A stretch of 64,000 nucleotides of DNA. Source: Castor canadensis. Its lineage: Eukaryota > Chordata > Mammalia > Rodentia > Castoridae. This document shows, piece after piece, positions 46,095 to 58,068 of the stretch (positions within the stretch are counted from its first letter, which is position 1; each line of letters begins with the position of its first letter). Location of the stretch: contig NC_133390.1 of assembly GCF_047511655.1 (NCBI RefSeq), positions 125,417,583-125,481,582 on the forward strand, written 5' to 3'. A program made the translations under genes and the position numbers. Below the pieces are notes generated by a model. It worked only from the letters and a program-made list of their open reading frames with translations, searched no databases and was not told where the DNA came from.

Positions 46095-46185
46095 CATGGT
46101 GTTCATACATTATCCCAAATGTATCTTCTCAACAATTCCAGGAATTTGGGGATATTAAACCCATTGTACAGATGAGGCTTGGCTC
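46095..46185 (-). mobile_element. MIR-like fragment
   Basis: The plus strand has ATTATCCCAAATGTATCTTC and CCCATTGTACAGATGAGG, the reverse-complement MIR core. It is short and diverged. Confidence 0.45.
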
Positions 46186-47259
46186 CAAAGGTCTTGAAGC
46201 TAGTTTTTTGTTGCAGCAGTAAGAAGAGCAAAATCAAGTCTGGATAATAGCAGAAAACTCTCTCCAAAGTCATTTGAACCTCAAGCCTCAGTGGCCCAGC
46301 ATCCTCTGCCTTAGAAATCAGTGTTTTTTCACATGTGACAGTTGGCCAGGTGTTCTTCCACCTGGCTGATTGTATGACCCAGCACTCCCTCTCTAGAGAA
46401 CCCCTCTTTGACAGGTTGAAGGGCACTCAGCTACTTGATGGAGACTCTAGCTGACGACTTTTCTCCAGGCCCCTCGGTGTGGCCTCTCCCAGTTCTGCCT
46501 TCAGCCAGATCTTAGTGTCCTGCACGATGCTCCACATTCCCTTTGTCTTTCCCTGCCCTTGCTCTTCTTCTCAACAAGAGACACCAGACTGGGCTGTTTA
46601 AGTCAGGTGCAATGGTAACTGTTCAGGAAGTATCTCAAAAAACAAAGGCAGGCCTTCTGAGGACATACCATCAGGTGAGGGAGAATGTTAAGACTTTTCC
46701 TGGATTCTTGGTGCTGAGAAAAAGACAGGTCTTTACAGTGACCTTACTCAAGAAAACTCCATTGTATTTCCATAAAGCAAGTCATCTCCGTATTTGCTCA
46801 CTGCTCTACAACTCTTAAAGGACTGTCTCAGGCAGAGCCCTGTGACATCTTCGCAAAACATGAAAGACTGCTTTCTAAAACCTGATGCAGTCTTTCTAGT
46901 GGAAGACCTTAGGGACAGATTCAGCAGCAAAGTTTCTTCTAAAGTTCCTTCCTACCTGGGCTTAGAAATTAGCAACTCCCTTGCAGCTTAGGAGTCTGAT
47001 GTGATAAAGAGTTAGTCACCACGGTGCACCTGCATAAGTCATAATTTCAGAACGGAGTGCTGTAGGTGAAGCGGCATAATGATGGAAATCCATTTTGCCA
47101 GCATAGATCATGGTAGAGGAGGCTGGACAAGAGCTGGCATGACTTGTGGCAGAGTCACAGTCCAAGAGTCAGGATCAGAAGCTCCCTGGGTGGACCAGCT
47201 TAGGGCATGACTTTGAGACATTGGTCTCTTTAGCCCACTTAACAATTACGAAAGCCTTT

Positions 47260-47500
47260 AATCCACTGTACATCTCTGGATCTCTAAGAAGTAACTTAGA
47301 AGAGGAACTCTTCGTGTTCTCCTTCCTGTATATCTTCAGTACTTTGGTCCTGCTCATAATTCTTGCTCCACTTGACTTGTTATTGCAGAAACTTTCAGAC
47401 ATATTTATCTTTTCCTCAAATTGAAAGCTTGGTACTATGTCACTTTCACCTTTGACTTTCCCCATAGTGCTTGGCACAAAGCATTTCCTAAACTGAACCT
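47260..47500. mobile_element. L2-like fragment
   Basis: Phrases such as TGAAAGCTTGGTACTATGTC and CCCCATAGTGCTTGGCACAA resemble L2 3' regions. It is degenerate, so the limits are rough. Confidence 0.4.
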
Positions 47501-48214
47501 AGGTAGGTTCCCATAGGCTGATTTCTAATTCTTACTAGGCTTTATTATTCCAGACTCTATACCTTGTTAATTTATGCCTAAACTGCACCTTTCTTGGGGC
47601 TAACACATATATTATTTTCTAACCCCTAATCAAGCACTAATGTACAACATGCTTTATTCAGTAGTGTTGCATAAAAGCACATGCTTTGAAAGACTGACCA
47701 AAAAGCAAAAATAAAACAAGTTCCTGATGTACACTTTGACAGAGCTATTGGGATTTTATCCTGCTAGGGAGAAGAATTAAATGATAGTTTGTAAATATAT
47801 TAAAATCTCACTTCCTAATTATAATCATCATTATAACTGCAATCTCCCAAACATCCGTGATGGTATTTTTATAAAGTGAAAAAATACTAGAAAATACAAA
47901 AATAGAATCAATAATAAGGTAATTGTGACTCTACACCACCCAGCAAGTATTGGAGAGCTCAGTGATTTCAGTACCATCCTGGTGAAAGGCAAGGAGTAGT
48001 GTGGTGGGTATGATGTCATCTTGAGGCAAGGAGCCATAGTCATAAATCTGAAAGTTGAAAAAATTAGTTTTATCACAGTCATCATCTTTAAGGAGTTTGT
48101 TTTTAAAACTCCAAATTTCACAAACTAACCTAGACTTCATCTTCATTCATGGTAGATTCAGTTACTCCAGAAATACTTATCCTTACTTCTTCACTTCCAT
48201 GGAAAGTAATCTAT

Positions 48215-48420
48215 TTCCCTGCTCTATTGGGGTTGGATATGACCATATGGCTAGTTCTGGCTAATACAGGGGTGGAGCAGTCTCCACTGTCTTTCAGTGT
48301 TGGGTTCAGCCATACAACTTGCTTTGGTCAATCAGATATTAGCAGACATGAAGTGACACAGGCCCTTGAAACATTCATGCCCCTCTCATTTCCATATGAA
48401 AACTTTTCTGATATTCATAG
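48215..48420 (+). mobile_element. possible MLT1/MaLR LTR fragment
   Basis: TATGACCATATGGCTAGTTC followed by TGGCTAATACAGGGGTGGAG resembles the 5' part of MaLR LTRs. The rest is not convincing. Confidence 0.35.
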
Positions 48421-48639
48421 GTTTGAGGAAAAAGAAAAGAAATTCACAGAGAAGAGCTGAGTTGGGCCAAATTAGCCACCCAGTATCTCTGGCTTTCCTG
48501 CAGGTACAGTGGCAGTACACACTGGCTCTTTTATACCACTGGCATTTTGTGATGTTTTGCTTTACACTATGATTGTGGCAATAAGTCATGTTCCTGTGAG
48601 ACAGGAAAGGAAATTCTCTTTCAAAAATGAGATGTACTA

Positions 48640-51600
48640 GAAAGAGAAGGCCCACCCTTGCAGAAAGCATCTCTCTCTCTTCACATCCTTCCTCTTTGAG
48701 ACATCACTCTTTTGTTTCCATAGCAATTCACATTGCTATTTTCTAACTTTGCCTTTACTCCTTGTCAATGTTACTCAAGAAGTTTGCTTCTCTTCATGAA
48801 GCCTCTTCTCTCGTTTAAGTCTCATTTTCAGGGAACTGGATCCCTCTCTGTGGAAGACTCCCACGTTCTAGCCCCAGATCTGAGCTTCTCCTGAAGTCCT
48901 AGCCACTGAGTGTTACAGCCAGTAGACTGTCTCCAGCTGGCATTCCCTGTTAGTGTCTCCTACACAGAATGCCCAGAGCCAAGTCCAGCAGTGACTTTCA
49001 CAGACTTGCTCTTCTACTGTCTCTTTCTTTTATTGATCATCTTCTAGGTTGGCCATACACAAAAGTTCAGTTATAACTTGCTGTCTTCCTCTCACCAAGC
49101 CACACACATTTAAGACGGTCCTAAATACCTGCAAATAGTTATGGCTTTCCTAAGTACTCAAAGGGAATTACTTAGGTTACTGGAGATTTCAAGTTAAAGG
49201 CATGCTATTTGAAATAATTTCTGTAAAGCAAAGAGTGACTGTGGTAATGTGACTTTGCCCTGAATGCATTCTTTAATTCCAGAATTTCTACCACACATAT
49301 TTGTAAAAATAAGGGGAAGAGTGGTGATGCATGGGTGATGGAGCCTTACCTGTCCTATTAAAAAAGACTGTAGTCATCATTTGATAGGTCACAGAGGACA
49401 CAGGGAAACTGAAGCCATTCCCGCTTCGATTAGCAAAATTAAAGGCTGATTTCCTGTGCTGTCTTACTCAAAAATCAATGGTTAATAAGAATGTGAGCAG
49501 TATTAATTCAACCTGGCAAAACAGGGATAAAAATTTATCATGCAGACCTTGGGCCATAAAAATATTTTGCAACTAGATTTCTTCTTCCATTTAAAAAGAA
49601 CAGAACACTATCAGTTGTCATAAAGGCATAAACACAGGACCTCTGAAGAGACCCTGGATGCAAATCTTGCATTGTGTGCTCTATTTACTAATTTCATGAA
49701 GCCCTAAATCTGACCAAATGCCTATCTAATGTACATTACTGAGAGATGTCCTTTCATGGATAGCAATGAGCATTCTCAGCAAAGTTTTCACATGATTTTT
49801 CTGAATTGCCACAATATTAAAAATATATGAAGAATACCCAAGTTCTGGAGTTTGATAAACTGACCTCCAAAATCAGAGACTGGAAATTAAACAAAAATGC
49901 TTTATAAACTTAAAAACCTTTTTCTTGACATACTTTCTACCCTCTGATTTCCATTGGAAATATTTCTATAAATATGTGCATCAATATATCTATATGTATA
50001 CACATTCTAATTATATGTGTGCTGTTATGTGTTATAAATGTTACATGTATATATACATATACACATGCATATATAAAATTTTTTATATATGCAGAATTTT
50101 TAGCCAGGTTTTGACCTGAAAATTTTAGATTATGAAATAAATCAATGTGCAAATATCAGAAAATAGTTTTTTTTAAAAAGATACAGAATTTGGTTATCTA
50201 TACTTGGAAAATATGGCTTTGTAAATATTCAACAATACAAAAGAAACCACCTCCTCATTGATTTTTTTCCTTTGTAATAAAATAACCAACATTTCATAGG
50301 GTATGCCTACTAAACTGACCTTTAAACCTCTAAATAAGGATAATAAGATTGTAAATATTTTATTTGCAATTGATTTTGTGATAATTACATAGAAAACTCA
50401 ACATAATAGATATTCTGTAAAGGAGTAAACTTATATTTAGCTACAAGTTTTCATATCATATTTATATTTGATTATTTATATTTCATCATGTAATTAGTGA
50501 AACAATTTTAGGTTTAAATTTTGCAGCAAAAAGTGAACTGAAGAGGAACTGTTTTATGAAATTTCCAAAATTTATCTCTCTCAAATAATAACCAAGGATA
50601 GAAAGGATAAAATTATCTTAATAGAGTTATAGAATGAGATTTTTGACCCAATGCATTTTCTCTGCTCATACTGGAAGATACACAATAGAAGCTAATTTCT
50701 AAGACTTGATGTGATAGATTCTGGTGTTTAGACTAAAACAAGTCATACCTAAATTTTGCACTATTTCTGTTGGGCCATACTGATAAGTGTAAGGAAAAGA
50801 AAAATGCATTACAAACTAAAACCCAGCTTTCTTTTGTAAATGGTCAATTAGAACAATTCCATGTGGTACGTTTATCTTTCCTGTTATCTTTCATAAAACT
50901 ACAATCCCAAATTGAAATTCTAAGCTCCTCAATGAGTTGTTTTTTTTTTTTTTTACAAAAAATGATTCAATAAGATCAATGTGACCCAAGCATGTAAAAG
51001 AATGGGTGTGCACAACAGGTGTTCAGAACTGATTTTCAAATGAATGGACAGACTTGAGTGAGAATTTTGTCACTCAGGTCATCTTTTTGCATGCAAGTAT
51101 TGCAGATCTCATAAAGGACGTGATCAGTACTGACTTAGCTAACCAGTATATGCTGGTCCACCTCAGTGCCACCTCCCTCTGGTGCACAGAAAAAAGGTCC
51201 CCAATATGAGTGAGGCACATTAAAGTTGACTAAACCAAACTCTTGCTATGGTGCTGTAGCATGCCCCACAACAGTAAGCACAGCATCTCTAGGACATCCC
51301 AGTAGGGGACAGGGTCCTGAGAAAGAGAGCATGGCCCAGTAACATATAGGGAAAGTCTGAATAAGACCAACAGAAGTTTAGCCCTCTAACACCACACCTA
51401 CAAATTTGGACTCTTTTTTCCTTCCTGCCTTCCTTCCTTCCTTGTTTTGATTTTCACTCAGACCAGTGATAATCTGATAATACAGGAACACAGTAACTTA
51501 CAACACCAACTCTATTGGCTTTATACAAGGCAGAGAAGGTACTATTCCCTGTGGCAACAGTAGAAGATCCATTAAAATGTGTACCTCCCCCAAAATGTCT

Positions 51601-52329
51601 TTTTATGAAGCTGCGCCTTCCTCTGCATCCCTATGCAAATCATGATTCATAAGAAGCAATGGCTCTCAGTCTTTTCTTCTTGCATATCAGAAGCCAGATA
51701 ACAAGATGACCTCTAGCTTCCCTGCAGGCCAGCTCACTCACACTCAGATGAGCAAATGTATAAAACAACTCTTTTAGGTGAAATGATGGATAAGAAAGGC
51801 AAGAACCACTGTGTATCTGGAAAACCACTATAGGCATACAAGTAAGTCACCCCAAGGGTAACACTAGTAGATGCCTTAATTCATTGAGTCATTCATTCAG
51901 CAAACATCCATTGTGCATTGTGATAGTAACAATATGGAAAATGAAAGAACACTAGTACGGCTGCCCAGGTTCCTGCTCAGAGGCCATGCTTGGATTGGTG
52001 CTCTGCAATCATCATCTTGAAGTTCTGGATGATTCTGGAAGAAGGAGTCCTGTGTATTTGTTTTGTTCTGGGCTGTACCTTAGTCAGGCTTGGGAGATTG
52101 AAGGTCACTATGGCCAATTCTAGTGTGACACTTAACCTCACTGTCTGCATTTCCCCTTCCATTACAACATTAAGAATACAAATGAGTAGATCTTCACTTA
52201 TAACAGGGATTACAATGAATACACACACAAATATTAAAAACATATATCACTTTAAAGAATGCTATTTCACAATAGATCCAGTAATAGTCTTAGCAAATTA
52301 GAGAACCCATTATAAAGCAATACCATTTA
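48640..52329. other. intron sequence, unassigned
   Basis: AT-rich, with TATATA/CATATA stretches near 49.98-50.1 kb, a T run near 50.94 kb and the CTTC tract. No gene. Confidence 0.5.
51413..51443. repeat. (CTTC)n tract
   Basis: Pyrimidine tract of four-base units reading CCTTCCTGCCTTCCTTCC. Confidence 0.85.
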
Positions 52330-53460
52330 AAATCTTTCTTCCTGGCACAAAAACAGAAACACAGATCAGCAGACAGACTGGAAAGTCCAGAAATAGGATA
52401 AAATATTTAAAAAAATATAATACATGATAACGAAAATTTCTCATAGTAAAAGTATTAGGAAGTATTACTTACTATTGGAATCACAGGATAATAATTTGAG
52501 GGAATAATCAGGTTAGTTCTGTATTTTACAATGTACACAAAAGTATCTTTCACATGGATTAAAGAGTTAAATTCAAAAAATTGAATGACAGAAAAATCAG
52601 CAGGACTTGGAATAGAATATTTATCAGATTTGTGAAACAACAGAAACTTCAGCTTTGAAGCAGTGGAATAAATCACGAAGAAAAAGACTGACAGATTTGA
52701 ATACATAAAAAATTTAAAACTTCTGTACAGTGAAAAACAGCAAGACTAAAATAAAAAGGACATGATTCTGAGGGCAATATTTGCATTCCATGAGACAAAG
52801 AAAACTTTAAAACCCAAGCTATATATAACCACATTCAAATGTATAAGGAAAACAACAAACCTCAAAATATAAATATGTAAATTATGAAAAGGCTAAATAC
52901 ATGGAGAAACACAATTAACTAAGACAAAAAAAAGAAAATCATTCATCCCACCAACAACCAATATGATGTAAAATAAAACCAACTTGGGACAGGATTTTGC
53001 ACCTTTGTAAGTAGCTCCTCTCACCCCCACTGGTAATGCCCATGCTGCCACGGTAGAGTGAACCCTGCATACCTGTTACTGGTAGAACTGCAAATGGATA
53101 CAAATTTCTTAAAAATTAATAACACACCCATAATCAGGTTGCAGTCACACCAATTTTCATAATCAACAGTTACATTTTGATCACTTTATCTTCTGGAAAA
53201 GTAAAAACATGAACATGAAGATACCCATTATTGTATACAATGGCAAAATACTGGAAACAACCTGACATTCACAATTATAGGAATAGTTTATAAACTAAGA
53301 TATATACTACTTCACAGAGAAAGCATATTTAGCTTTTCTACTCTAGAATATCATCTAATAGGATGGAGAAAGAGCAGTGAAGTAGCTTGAGGGGAAAACA
53401 ATATTAAGAGAAAAATCATGTAATCAGGATTTTGTCAAAAGCTGGACACACTTTTTGATT
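52330..53460 (+). mobile_element. old L1 ORF2 fragment, sense
   Basis: Plus-strand remnants of the ORF2 region: ACTGGAAAGTCCAGAAATAG, ACTTCTGTACAGTGAAAAAC, TGGTAGAACTGCAAATGG, and CAATGGCAAAATACTGGAAA near 53240. It is heavily diverged, with many indels, and no continuous reading frame remains. Confidence 0.8.
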
Positions 53461-53887
53461 GTGGGGAGCAAAATATTAGAGGAAAAAAAGAATGAACCTT
53501 TGGAAAAGAGAGGAAGAGAGAGGACAAAGGAAGGAGGAGAAAAGGTGGTGAGAGTCAGATAAAATGAGGTCATGAGCAGAAAGGCACCCCAAAGGCAAGC
53601 ACAAGAAAATCAGTTGCGGAGACAGGGGCATGACCTCCTCAGGTAAAGATGAAGAAAAAAAACCTGTTGGGGTGCACAGAAGGAACCGTTTGACCCCTGG
53701 AGAATTCCATACTCGGAGAGCCTCTCTGGTCTGCAGAATTACTGTGGTTCTAAAGATTCTCACAGCACCTGCTCACTAAGCATCAAGGATCATTTTTCAG
53801 CCATGAAAGAAACAACAAGCAGAAGGGCCAGCAGGGGGCAGGCTGGGTACTGGCAAAGGAGCTTCAAGGATAGAGGGGAAAAAGTTC

Positions 53888-54360
53888 CTTTTTTTCTTTC
53901 AGCTCAGGGTTCATTCTTTATTTTACAACAATAAATACCACACTGAGTCCACAGCAATTTCCTTAATAGCTGTGTTGTGGTTATGAACTTTGTTCCATAA
54001 ACTTAGTTGTGCAAGAAAAGTCACAACACTTGATTTTCTTTAGATAAAAAATCAAACCCAACCTCAAGTCATCAATCATCTTTGGCCAGCTGGAAGATCA
54101 GGAAGTCCATCCTCAGTCATAATTATGGCTCGCACATCTCTGAGTCTTGCCAGGGTCACGAGAGCCTTAACCAATCTAAGGCTAAGGGTTATCCCTCCCT
54201 GTGGAATTCTCGTCTCCTGCACCCATGCTTTGGTGTGAGGGAGATTTCTCCTCTCTCCCCTGGGCCTGCCTCTGCTGCCTCCTCTACACGTCTTCACAGG
54301 TCAGTTTATGCTTTCAGAAAACCTAAGAAAAGAGAAGTCTTCGGGTCATGCAAACCTTAG
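53888..54360 (-). pseudogene. unidentified poly(A)-ended transcript-like segment, possible processed pseudogene
   Basis: Read on the minus strand, an AATAAA hexamer (53922-53917) is followed about 16 nt later by an A-rich tract (T-rich at 53889-53899). Upstream is a plausible 3' UTR and an open stretch of 73 codons (54297-54076) that includes KALVTLARLRDVRAIIMTED. I do not recognise the protein. No intron or duplication could be defined. It could be a 3' fragment of a retroposed mRNA, a real antisense-free gene end, or chance. Confidence 0.35.
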
Positions 54361-56381
54361 GAAAGGCATAAAGCCTAGAGGCCCTATGTCATTTTTGGGA
54401 TGGAGTAAGGAGAAAACACAGAAACATAATACATCCACACATCTTAATTGTGCTGCCACCTGTGGTACAAGTTTTCAGTCATTAGAACCCCCTTCCTAAA
54501 CTGCAGCAGGAAAACAGCAGTTTTCTCCTTCTGTGCTATCTGACACAGAGCTCAGTATCCCTCAGAGTTCATGATGGGTTGGGACTGACCACCAGGTTAG
54601 ACATCTTGGCATCACAAAATCAAAAGGGACATATCTCATCTCATCTCATCACATGATAAGAAACATCCAGGACACATGCACAGAAACAGGTGGAACAGAT
54701 GAAGTTAAGTAAGAGGTGCACTAAAAGCCTAACACAGATCCCACTGGCAAGTGTAGGCTATAAATGTTTAAATCATTTGCTAACATTGAAACATTAAAAA
54801 CAACAGTTCATATAAGTACCTTGCTTCTTCTAAAAATAAGAAGACCTGGCACCCCAAACTTGCATTCCCTCATGCAGCCATCATTAGTGTCTAAGTGAAG
54901 ATTTTCCCCTCGGTTGGGGCTGGCAATCCCCAGCTTCCACAATACTCACCCTGATATATGGGGAAATTCAGAATTATTTCAGTTAGACCTTACAATGTGA
55001 ACAGAGAGTAAAGAAACCGGAAAGTTTAAATGACAAACTTGGTTCATATGCAAATATTATAGACCAGGCCAGGGCATGGGTGCAGAACAGGAGATCCAAG
55101 GTACAAAGATACCTGTGAAGTGTAGCTTTAGCTGTGCTCCTTGGCTCATTCCCATCACTGCTATGGAGGGTGCACAGTGAACCATCTAGTTTCAGGCACA
55201 CAATTGTTTGTGGTGTACATGACCTGTAGGGTGCAACCTACATGGAACCACCTCTTTAAGAGCCAGCTTTATCCTGACTGCAGGCCCAGGGACTTAGCCT
55301 CAGTCTGCAGAGAGACAACAGCTCCATTCTGCTCAACTTTGATTTTCAACAGCTCAGACAGGCTCAAAACTTCTTATGCAATGAGTTAGAAAGCCCAACA
55401 GAAATAAAAGAGAGAAGCCTGTTAAACTCAGAAGAGAAAAATAAAGGAAAGAAAAAATACGTTTTTAATGAGGACGTCTATCCTTGCCTAGCTTTCCTGG
55501 GAAGTTCAAGTAACTATCCATGAAAAATCTCCCTCTAGTCATGCGTAAAGGACAAAAAGCAATAAAAATAAGCAAAGAAGATAATTAATAATAATAGTTT
55601 AAAAATTATTCTATGTATTGAAAGATGCTTTACGTACAATGGAAAACTCACTGTGCACTTTCCCCACTGTATGTGCATATCTAACAAGATTTTTGTTAGA
55701 ACCTTTTATTGGTTGAAATTTTACAAATTCCATGAAGTAGAGTTGCTTAGAATGACTGTGAAAGAACAAGTGGGGAAGAAAGATAAGCATAAAAGCTAGA
55801 AACCATTCAGAGTACCCCATGCCCATCAGCAGAAGAGATTCCCCTCTCACCAGCTTCTCCTGCTTATTCATGAAGAAGGCCACCCTTAATCTGGGTGACT
55901 ACAACTAGAACATCTGGGAACTTGTACACAAGAGCAGCTCTAATCTGAGACAACACTTAAATGAACAAGTCTTCATAATGTGAGAAAGCACATCAAATAC
56001 CTACAAAGCCCAGGAAATTCACTGCCTAAGCCTGCTGAAAGTCCACGACCCAGCATGATAAGGACAGGGGCCTTTTCTAGTCACAATCAGAAATACTTGA
56101 TGCAGGAACTTCTACATTAGTCTCTCTTTAAATATAAATTGTAAAGCAAGAGCATCTTGAAAATAAGTGACATCCACCAAAAACAGGACTTTTTGAAGAA
56201 CATATGATAAATTGAATACCATGAAACTTTAAAAAGGACCTCATTAGAATTCTTTAAACTGCCATGACTTTAGCAAAATGTGTGTTATTAGTTTAAAAAT
56301 TATTATCACAGATCATGATTGAAAGAAAGTCAGAATCAGAATTCTCAAAAACAGAAACTCATAAGGTTTTATGAACCCTTA

Positions 56382-56438
56382 CACACACCTGCACATGTGC
56401 ACAGGCAAGCACACACACACACACATACACACACACCC
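56382..56438. repeat. (CA)n microsatellite, interrupted
   Basis: CA-rich tract with TGCACATGTGCACAGG interruptions, then CACACA and TACACA runs. Confidence 0.9.
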
Positions 56439-57273
56439 TTCAGAGAAACCAGAAGGCATACACAAAAGAGAGGATATTTGAAGTAAAAAAGAAAAATGAG
56501 GAGATGAGTGGTGTGTGACAAGGGACGATTAAGCCCTGCCTAAGGTCCCAAGAAGTGGCCTGTTTGGACATCTGTGAGGCTTCTCAGATCAGCAAGCACT
56601 TCTTCGGGTGCTGTTAATGAGAAAGCTGTCAGGACAACACTAAATTCTGTCTAGAGATATGTGGACTATCATATCAAGTTATAGCACCAAATAAGCAATT
56701 AAACAACAAATTCATCAAATAGGCACTGAAGGATTTATTCTTCCTCTGCTATTGAGGAGAAAAGAGCCTGTTATGAATGACTTAACATTAGTTGCAAATC
56801 TGCAGGTCAGCAAATAAAGCCAAGTTAAAATGACCATGCATGAGTAGCAAAGACAGGTTGTTAATTGCTTTTAAGAATGCAAATAGTGTTGGTTAAAGTA
56901 GATTTATGAAATGTACACAAAAGAGGAAATCTCCATCAGAACATTCAGTAATGAGGAGGCAAAACAAGCTAATGTAACTTTCAGTAACATCCTCTGGGGC
57001 TTACTTTCGGTTTATCTTTCCATTATGCCCCCAACTTCCTTCTCCTCCATGGTTGATCACTATGGAGCAGCATGAAAGGAGCAAGCACACATAAACTCAT
57101 GTTAGGTAGTATGTTTAGAGAGCCAAGTAAAATCCCACTCAGTGTCCCAGGAAGGGCACTAGGGACCCTCGGGGCCCTAGGAAGCCAGAGGAAGATCTCT
57201 CTCAGACTGATCACAGCATTGCCTATGAACTCGAAACTAGTATGACTAGTATAGGTATTGTAGAAAGAAGAAT

Positions 57274-57305
57274 ATATTTATTTATTTATTTATTTATTTA
57301 TTTAT
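57274..57305. repeat. (TTTA)n microsatellite
   Basis: About eight uninterrupted tetranucleotide units, likely polymorphic. Confidence 0.95.
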
Positions 57306-57862
57306 ATCTTCTACTACCATGTAAAGCAAGGGAAAAAGGTTTCTTCAGAACTTTATCAAGAGCTGTACCATTTCCAAAATGTTATCACTAGTACTACGCC
57401 ATTCTTGATATTTGCATCACTGACACCACCCAGTCATAAGTCTTCATTTGCATGCAGCTTACATTCAGTGTGCTTCCAAGAATCTTATTGCCTCCATGTG
57501 TCTTCTAATATTACCATGCGGAAGCATTGAGGTCAGGTAACATATTTTATTATAAACTATTTCATATGACATATAAGGTCTTTCACAGGGTTTACAAAAC
57601 TATGGTATAGGGAGGACATACTTTCTATTGGTTTCATTGTAGGAGGATAAAGGAACATTATTACTATGTATCATAAATGGTGCTCACTGGGTCTCACAGT
57701 TGAAAACTGCCACAGCAAAGAATGGGAAGCAATTCAGAGCCTTTCAGCAGGAGAGTGAGGAAGAAGCAGCACTGGAGGTGGGAATTGCAGGGAGGAAAGA
57801 AAGTCAACAGGAGAAGGGAGTGTCAGGAGGCCAAGAGACCAGAAAAGAAATGGGGAAGAAAC

Positions 57863-57886
57863 AAAGACCTGGCATACCAGGTCTTT
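57863..57886. repeat. perfect 10-bp inverted repeat, 4-nt loop
   Basis: AAAGACCTGG at 57863-57872 and CCAGGTCTTT at 57877-57886 pair completely, with loop CATA. It is in a purine-rich setting. Confidence 0.9.
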
Positions 57887-58019
57887 CTGTCAGAAAGAAA
57901 CACATGTGTAGAGGACCTCTAAAAAAGAAGTCACTGGAACTCAGTAATTGAAGGCAGTGTCACAGAGTGGTTGTCACAGGGTTGTCAGACTGCAGAGCAA
58001 CTGTGTTCTCAGAAATAGT

Positions 58020-58068
58020 CACACACGTGTCCACACACCTGCAAGCACACATACACACACACATTTTG
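58020..58068. repeat. CA-rich low-complexity tract
   Basis: CACACGTGTCCACACACC followed by ACATACACACACACA. Confidence 0.8.

Noticed and set aside
46091-46102. 12-bp palindrome ACACCATGGTGT
   Set aside because: No loop or extended pairing, next to repeated GACACCATG text in a MIR-like region; likely chance.
57700-57951. 83-codon Lys/Glu/Gln-rich frame
   Set aside because: Purine-rich low-complexity DNA gives such frames; no domain or splice support.
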